Origin: Cherax quadricarinatus
Lineage: Eukaryota > Arthropoda > Malacostraca > Decapoda > Parastacidae
Length of the DNA stretch: 64,000 nucleotides
NCBI RefSeq assembly: GCF_038502225.1
Contig: NC_091293.1
Location: 2,350,775-2,414,774 of the forward strand
Reading direction: 5' to 3'
The notes under the pieces were generated by a model. It did not search any database. It was not told the origin of the DNA and worked only from the letters and a program-made list of their open reading frames with translations. Position numbers and translations under genes: made by a program. How positions within the stretch are numbered: position 1 is the stretch's first letter; each line of letters opens with the position of its first letter. Shown in pieces: positions 57,112 through 64,000 of the stretch.

Positions 57112-60100
57112 CGGGCCACTTTGCCTTGGTGGGCCACCCTGCCTTGGTGGGCCACCCTGCCTTGGTGGGCCAACCTGCCTTGGTGGGCCACCCTGCCTTG
57201 GTGGGCCACCCTGCCTTGGTAGGCCACCCTGCCTTGGTGGGCCACCCTGCCTTGGTAGGCCACCCTGCCTTGGTGGGCCACCCTGCCTTGGTGGGCCACC
57301 CTGCCTTGGTGGGCCACCCTGCCTTGGTAGGCCACCCTGCCTTGGTGGGCCACCCTGCTTTGGTAGGCCACCCTGCCTTGGTGGGCCACCCTGCCTTGGT
57401 GGGCCACCCAGCCTTGGTGGGCCACCCTGCCTTGGTGGGCCACCCTGCCATGGTGGGCCACCCTGCCATGGTGGGCCACCCTGCCTTGGTGGGCAACCCT
57501 GCCTTGGTAGGCCACCCTGCCTTGGTGGGCCACCCTGCCTTGGTGGGCCACCCTGCCTTGGTGGGCCACTCTGCCTTGGTGGGCCACCCTGCCATGGTGG
57601 GCCACCCTGCCATGGTGGGCCACCCTGCCTTGGTGGGCCAACCTGCCTTGGTGGGCCACCCTGCCATGGTGGGCCACCCTGCCTTGGTGGGCCACCCTGC
57701 CATGGTGGGCCACCCTGCCATGGTGGGCCACCCTGCCATGGTGGGCCACCCTGCCTTGGTGGGCCACCCTGCCATGGTGGGCCACCCTGCCATGGTGGGC
57801 CACCCTGCCATGGTGGGCCACCCTGCCTTGGTGGGCCACCCTGCCACCCTGCCATGGTGGGCCACCCTGCCATGGTGGGCCACCCTGCCATGGTGGTGGG
57901 CCACCCTGCCGTGTTGGGCCACCCTGCCATGGTGGGCCACCCTGCCATGGTGGGCCACCCTGCCATGGTGGGCCACCCTGCAATGGTGGGCCACCCTGCC
58001 ATGGTGGGCCACCCTGCCATGGTGGGCCACCCTGCCATGGTGGGCCACTCTGCCATGGTGGGCCACCCTGCCATGGTGGGCCACCCTGCCATGGTGGGCC
58101 ACCCTGAATTGGTGGGCCACCCTGAAATGGTGGGCCACCCTGCCATGGTGGGCCACCCTGCCATGGTGGGCCACCCTGCCATGGTGGGCCACCCTGCCAT
58201 GGTGGGCCACCCTGAAATGGTGGGCCACCCTGAAATGGTGGGCCACCCTGCCATGGTGGGCCACCCTTCCATGGTGGGCCACCCTGCCATGGTGGGCCAC
58301 CCTGAAATGGTGGGCCACCCTGAAATGGTGGGCCACCCTGCCATGGTGGGCCACCCTGCCATGGTGGGCCACACTGCCATGGTGGGCCACCCTGCCATAG
58401 TTGGCCACCCTGCCATGGTGGGCCACCCTGCCATGGTGGGCCACCCTGCCATTGTGGGCCACCCTGCCATGGTGGGCCACTCTGCCATGGTGGGCCACCC
58501 TGCCATAGTTGGCCACCCTTCCATGGTGGGCCACCCTGCAATGGTGGGCCACCCTGCCATGGTGGGCCACCCTGCCATGGTGGGCCACCCTGCCATGGTG
58601 GGCCACCCTGCCATAGTTGGCCACCCTGCCATGGTGGGCCACACTGCCATGGTGGGCCACCCTGCCATGGTGGGCCACCCTGCCATGGTGGGCCACCCTG
58701 CCATGGTGGGCCACCCTGCCATGGTGGGCCACCCTGCCATGGTGGGCCACCCTGCCTTGGTGGGCCACCCTGCCATGGTGGGCCACCCTGCCATGGTGTG
58801 CCACCCTGCCTTGGTGGGCCAACCTGCCTTGGTGGGCCACCCTGCCATGGTGGGCCACCCTGCCTTGGTGGGCCACCCTGCCATGGTGGGCCACCCTACC
58901 ATGGTGGGCCACCCTACCTTGGTGGGCCACCCTGCCATGGTGGGCCACCCTGCCATGGTGGGCCACCCTGCCATGGTGGGCCACCCTGCCATGGTGGGCC
59001 ACCCTGCCATGGTGGGCCACCCTGCCATGGTGGGCCACCCTGCCATGGTGGGCCACCCTGCCATGGTGGGCCACCCTGCCATGGTGGGCCACCCTGCCAT
59101 GGTGGGCCACCCTGCCTTGGTGGGCCACCCTGCCATGGTGGGCCACCCTGCCATGGTGGGCCACCCTGCCATGGTGGGCCACCCTGCCATGGTGGGCCAC
59201 CCTGCCATGGTGGGCCACCCTGCCATGGTGGGCCACCCTGCCATGGTGGGCCACCCTGCCATGGTGGGCCACCCTGCCATGGTGGGCCACCCTGCCATGG
59301 TGGGCCACCCTGCCATGGTGGGCCACCCTGCCATGGTGGGCCACCCTGCCATGGTGGGCCACCCTGCCATGGTGGGCCACCCTGCCATGGTGGGCCACCC
59401 TGCCATGGTGGGCCACCCTGCCATGGTGGGCCACCCTGCCTTGGTGGGCCACCCTGCCATGGTGGGCCACCCTGCCATGGTGGGCCACCCTGCCATGGTG
59501 GGCCACCCTGCCATGGTGGGCCACCCTGCCATGGTGGGCCACCCTGCCATGGTGGGCCACCCTGCCATGGTGGGCCACCCTGCCATGGTGGGCCACCCTG
59601 CCATGGTGGGCCACCCTGCCATGGTGGGCCACCCTGCCATGGTGGGCCACCCTGCCATGGTGGGCCACCCTGCCATGGTGGGCCACCCTGCCATGGTGGG
59701 CCACCCTGCCATGGTGGGCCACCCTGCCATGGTGGGCCACCCTGCCATGGTGGGCCACCCTGCCATGGTGGGCCACCCTGCCATGGTGGGCCACCCTGCC
59801 ATGGTGGGCCACCCTGCCATGGTGGGCCACCCTGCCATGGTGGGCCACCCTGCCATGGTGGGCCACCCTGCCATGGTGGGCCACCCTGCCATGGTGGGCC
59901 ACCCTGCCATGGTGGGCCACGCTGCCATGGTGGGCCACCCTGCCATGGTGGGCCACCCCTGGGCCACCCTGCCATGGTGGTGGGGGTGGGCCACCCTGCC
60001 ATGGTGGGCCACCCTGAAATGGTGGGCCACCCTGCCATGGTGGGCCACCCTTCCATGGTGGGCCACCCTGCCATGGTGGTCCACCCTGAAATGGTGGGCC

Positions 60101-61591
60101 ACCCTGAAATGGTGGGCCACCCTGCCATAGTTGGCCACCCTGCCATGGTGGGCCACCCTGCCATGGTGGGCCACCCTGCCATGGTGGGCCACCCTGCCAT
60201 GGTGGGCCACCCTGCCATGGTGGGCCACCCTGCCATGGTGGGCCACGCTGCCATGGTGGGCCACGCTGCCATGGTGGGCCACCCTGCCATGGTGGGCCAC
60301 CCTGCCATGGTGGGCCACCCTGCCATGGTGGGCCACCCTGCCTGCCATGGTGGGCCACCCTGCCTGCCATGGTGGGCCACCCTGCCATGGTGGGCCACGC
60401 TGCCTGCCACGCTGCCATGGTGGGCCACCCTGCCATGGTGTTCCACCCTGCCATGGTTGGCCACCCTGCCATGGTGGGCCACCCTGCCATGGTGGGCCAC
60501 GCTGCCATGGTGGGCCACGCTGCCATGGTGGGCCACCCTGCCATGGTGGGCCACCCTGCCATGGTGGGCCACCCTGCCACCCTGCCATGGTGGGCCACCC
60601 TGCCTTGGTGGGCCACGCTGCCATGGTGGGCCACCCTGCCATGGTGGGCCACCCTGCCATGGTGGGCCACCCTGCCATGGTGGGCCACCCTGCCATGGTG
60701 GGCCACCCTGCCATTGTGGGCCACCCTGCCATGGTGGGCCACGCTGCCATGGTGGGCCACCCTGCCATGGTGGGCCACCCTGCCATGGTGGGCCACCCTG
60801 CCATGGTGGGCCACCCTGCCATGGTGGGCCACCCTGCCATGGTGGGCCACCCTGCCATGGTGGGCCACGCTGCCATGGTGGGCCACCCTGCCATGGTGGG
60901 CCACCCTGCCATGGTGTTCCACCCTGCCATGGTGGGCCACCCTGCCATGGTGGGCCACCCTGCCATGGTGGGCCACGCTGCCATGGTGGGCCACCCTGCC
61001 ATGGTGGGCCACCCTGCCATGGTGGGCCACCCTGCCATGGTGGGCCACCCTGCCATGGTGGGCCACCCTGCCATGGTGGGCCACCCTGCCATGGTGGGCC
61101 ACCCTGCCATGGTGGGCCACCCTGCCATGGTGGGCCACCCTGCCATGGTGGGCCACCCTGCCATGGTGGGCCACCCTGCCATGGTGGGCCACCCTGCCAT
61201 GGTGGGCCACCCTGCCATGGTGGGCCACCCTGCCATGGTGGGCCACCCTGCCATGGTGGGCCACCCTGCCATGGTGGGCCACCCTGCCATGGTGGGCCAC
61301 CCTGCCATGGTGGGCCACCCTGCCATGGTGGGCCACCCTGCCATGGTGGGCCACCCTGCCATGGTGGGCCACCCTGCCATGGTGGGCCACCCTGCCATGG
61401 TGGGCCACCCTGCCATGGTGGGCCACCCTGCCATGGTGGGCCACTGCCATGGTGGGCCACCCTGCCATGGTGGGCCACCCTGCCATGGTGGGCCACCCTG
61501 CCATGGTGGGCCACCCTGCCATGGTGGGCCACCCTGCCATGGTGGGCCACCCTGCCATGGTGGGCCACCCTGCCATGGTGGGCCACCCTGC
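57112..61591. repeat. 18-bp GC-rich minisatellite array, 4.5 kb
   Basis: About 249 units of CCACCCTGCCATGGTGGG. Units near the left end mostly have CCTTGG in place of CCATGG (57112-57860). The rest are predominantly CCATGG, with CTGAAATGG variants near 58100-58330 and 60010-60110. Small internal deletions (CCTGCCTGCC, CCACTGCC) occur near 60340-60410 and 61441. It is about 72 percent G+C. Frames stay open for up to 2,121 codons because 18 is a multiple of three; they are not genes. Confidence 0.97.
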
Positions 61592-61675
61592 CAGTGTGTT
61601 AATAAAAAATAATTTCTGGAGGAGCTCTAAGAAAATGTTAAAAATATTTATACAAATCTTGAGACTCTTCAATAA

Positions 61676-62755
61676 TGTTCCTAGGAGACCAGGTGTTAAG
61701 GTCTGGGACTGTACTAGGAGACCAGGTGTTAAGGTCTGGGACTGTACTAGGAGACCAGGTGTTAAGGTCTGGGACTGTACTAGGAGACCAGGTGTTAAGG
61801 TCTGGGACTGTACTAGGAGACCAGGTGTTAAGGTCTGGGACTGTACTAGGAGACCAGGTGTTAAGGTCTGGGACTGTACTAGGAGACCAGGTGTTAAGGT
61901 CTGGGACTGTACTAGGAGACCAGGTGTTAAGGTCTGGGACTGTACTAGGAGACCAGGTGTTAAGGTCTGGGACTGTACTAGGAGACCAGGTGTTAAGGTC
62001 TGGGACTGTACTAGGAGACCAGGTGTTAAGGTCTGGGACTGTACTAGGAGACCAGGTGTTAAGGTCTGGGACTGTACTAGGAGACCAGGTGTTAAGGTCT
62101 GGGACTGTACTAGGAGACCAGGTGTTAAGGTCTGGGACTGTACTAGGAGACCAGGTGTTAAGGTCTGGGACTGTACTAGGAGACCAGGTGTTAAGGTCTG
62201 GGACTGTACTAGGAGACCAGGTGTTAAGGTCTGGGACTGTACTAGGAGACCAGGTGTTAAGGTCTGGGACTGTACTAGGAGACCAGGTGTTAAGGTCTGG
62301 GACTGTACTAGGAGACCAGGTGTTAAGGTCTGGGACTGTACTAGGAGACCAGGTGTTAAGGTCTGGGACTGTACTAGGAGACCAGGTGTTAAGGTCTGGG
62401 ACTGTACTAGGAGACCAGGTGTTAAGGTCTGGGACTGTACTAGGAGACCAGGTGTTAAGGTCTGGGACTGTACTAGGAGACAAGGTGTTAAGGTCTGGGA
62501 CTGTACTAGGAGACCAGGTGTTAAGGTCTGGGACTGTACTAGGAGACCAGGTGTTAAGGTCTGGGACTGTACTAGGAGACCAGGTGTTAAGGTCTGGGAC
62601 TGTACTAGGAGACCACGTGTTAAGGTCTGGGACTGTACTAGGAGACCAGGTGTTAAGGTCTGGGACTGTACTAGGAGACCAGGTGTTAAGGTCTGGGACT
62701 GTACTAGGAGACCAGGTGTTAAGGTCTGGGACTGTACTAGGAGACCAGGTGTTAA
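61676..62755. repeat. 33-bp minisatellite array
   Basis: About 32 units of 33 bp (AGGAGACCAGGTGTTAAGGT then CTGGGACTGTACT), almost identical, with isolated variants such as ACAAGG and ACCACG. Confidence 0.97.
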
Positions 62756-64000
62756 GGTTAAGGTCTGAGACTGTACTAGGAGACCAGGTGTTAAGGTTAA
62801 AGTCTGGGACTGTACTAGGAGACCAGGTGTTAAGGTTAAGGTCTGGGACTGTACTAGGAGACCAGGTGTTAAGGTTAAGGTCTGGGACTGTACTAGGAGA
62901 CCAGGTGTTAAGGTTAAGGTCTGGGACTGTACTAGGAGACCAGGTGTTAAGGTTAAGGTCTGGGACTGTACTAGGACAGGTGTTAAGGTTAAAGTCTGGG
63001 ACTGTACTAGGAGACCAGGTGTTAAGGTTAAGGTCTGGGACTGTACTAGGAGACCAGGTGTTAAGGTTAAGGTCTGGGACTGTACTAGGAGACCAGGTGT
63101 TAAGGTTAAGGTCTGGGACTGTACTAGGAGACCTGGTGTTAAGGTTAAGGTCTGGGACTGTACTAGGAGACCAGGTGTTAAGGTTAAGGTCTGGGACTGT
63201 ACTAGGAGACCAGGTGTTAAGGTTAAGGTCTGGGACTGTAATAGGAGACCAGGTGTTAAGGTTAAGGTCTGGGACTGTACTAGGAGACCAGGTGTTAAGG
63301 TTAAGGTCTGGGACTGCACTAGGAGACCAGGTGTTAAGGTTAAGGTTAAGGTTTGGGACTGTACTAGGAGACCAGGTGTTAAGGTTAAGGTCTGGGACTG
63401 CACTAGGAGACCAGGTGTTAAGGTTAAGGTCTGGGACTACACTAGGAGACCAGCTGTTAAGGCTAAGGTCTGGGACTATACTAGGAGACCAGCTGTTTAG
63501 GTTGAGGTCTGGGACTACACTTGGAGACCAGGTGTTAAAGTCAAGGTCTGGGACTACACTAGGAGACCAGCTGTTAAGGTTAAGGTCTGGGACTACACTA
63601 GGAGACCAAGTGTTAAGGTTAAGGTCTGGGACTGTACTAGGAGACCAGGTGTTAAGGTTAAAGTCTGGGACTGTACTAGGAGACCAGGTGTTAAGGTTAA
63701 GGTCTGGGACTGTACTAGGAGACCAGGTGTTAAGGTTAAGGTCTGGGACTGTACTAGGAGACCTGGTGTTAAGGTTAAGGTCTGGGACTGTACTAGGAGA
63801 CCAGGTGTTAAGGTTAAGGTCTGGGACTGTACTAGGAGACCAGGTGTTAAGGTTAAGGTCTGGGACTGTACTAGGAGACCAGGTGTTAAGGTTAAGGTCT
63901 GGGACTGTACTAGGAGACCAGGTGTTAAGGTTAAGGTCTGGGACTGTACTAGGAGACCAGGTGTTAAGGTTAACGTCTGGGACTGCACTAGGAGACCAGC
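62756..64000. repeat. 39-bp variant of the 33-bp array, open at window end
   Basis: The unit gains an internal TTAAGG duplication (GTGTTAAGGTTAAGGTCTGG) and becomes 39 bp from about 62756. One unit near 63340 has a third TTAAGG. A more diverged block (63400-63600, with GACTACACT and AGCTGTT) is followed by regular units again. The array runs off the end of the window. Confidence 0.95.

Larger units (their letters stand above)
56492..61636 (+). mobile_element. RTE-like LINE 3' end carrying an internal satellite
   Basis: The segment holds a LINE C-terminal coding region (56505-56927), a 3' UTR (56928-57111), a 4.5-kb array of 18-bp units, and then CCAGTGTGTTAATAAAAAAT (61591-61610). It is bounded by imperfect 17-bp direct repeats, AGGAACTTTAAGAAAAT (56492-56508) and AGGAGCTCTAAGAAAAT (61620-61636), 15 of 17 identical, which could be a target-site duplication. 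From memory, a 3' UTR in decapod LINEs contains GGGCCACCCTGCCTTGGTGG followed by a GTGTGTTAATAA end, so the array appears to be an expansion within the UTR. This is inference. Confidence 0.55.

Noticed and set aside
57038..63403. Minus-strand open frame of about 2,121 codons and several other frames of 400-1,500 codons
   Set aside because: They run through two unrelated tandem arrays and unique sequence between them. They exist in several frames on both strands because unit lengths are multiples of three. No domain, start context or codon bias supports a protein.
62756..64000. TTAAGGTTAAGG as telomere-like sequence
   Set aside because: Only two or three TTAAGG copies occur per 39-bp unit and the sequence is not the TTAGG telomere repeat.

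Overview
This is repeat-dominated eukaryotic DNA. It has no operons and no convincing host protein gene. The only recognisable coding content belongs to non-LTR retrotransposons, and a tRNA-derived SINE is also present. Roughly 45 kb of the 64 kb (about 70 percent) is tandem-repeat DNA from about 15 minisatellite families with unit lengths of 13 to 49 bp, plus GA, TG, CT and CA microsatellites. From memory, this SINE, the FADD-type LINE with a (CA)n tail, and the LINE tail ending in TTCTTATG repeats look like interspersed repeats that are abundant in decapod crustaceans. The host is therefore inferred, not proven, to be a crayfish, lobster or shrimp-like decapod.

Layout. 1-1.7 kb: non-repetitive sequence with a CRE-like/E-box cluster. 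1.7-2.2 kb: 22-bp array. 2.4-3.6 kb: two LINE remnants. 3.7-4.2 kb: GA and C-rich tracts. 4.2-5.5 kb: 20-bp array. 5.5-7.8 kb: 44-bp array ending in a 100-N assembly gap. 8.0-8.8 kb: 49-bp array split by a SINE. 8.8-11.1 kb: 19-bp array. 11.2-14.8 kb: 17-bp array interrupted by a LINE tail, a perfect 65-bp inverted repeat and a 79-bp element also found at 1.6 kb. 15.0-16.5 kb: GA tract, foldback element and LINE remnant. 16.5-17.8 kb: 30-bp palindromic array. 17.9-22.5 kb: 13-bp array. 22.7-29.4 kb: 21-bp array. 29.4-30.2 kb: 28-bp array of the same family as the 30-bp array but inverted.

30.2-37.9 kb: a cluster of four copies of one LINE family, all on the minus strand. One is nearly full length with uninterrupted ORF1 and ORF2. 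38.2-49.7 kb: 48-bp satellite with a 3.12-kb higher-order repeat in three copies. 49.7-51.4 kb: a foldback element and more LINE remnants. 51.4-53.6 kb: polypurine/polypyrimidine DNA. 54.1-55.9 kb: 24-bp array. 56.0-56.3 kb: 20-bp array. 56.5-61.6 kb: an RTE-like LINE 3' end whose untranslated region appears to have expanded into a 4.5-kb 18-bp array. 61.7-64 kb: 33-bp then 39-bp array running off the window.

There is no pathway to describe. Many very long open frames (up to about 2,100 codons) exist only because unit lengths of 18, 21, 24, 30, 33, 39 and 48 bp are multiples of three and lack stop codons. They are not annotated as genes. The points most worth checking are the satellite that seems to be seeded from a LINE 3' UTR, the 79-bp sequence shared beside two unrelated arrays, the inverted sister arrays with an 18-bp palindrome in every unit, and the foldback elements with a hammerhead-like core.
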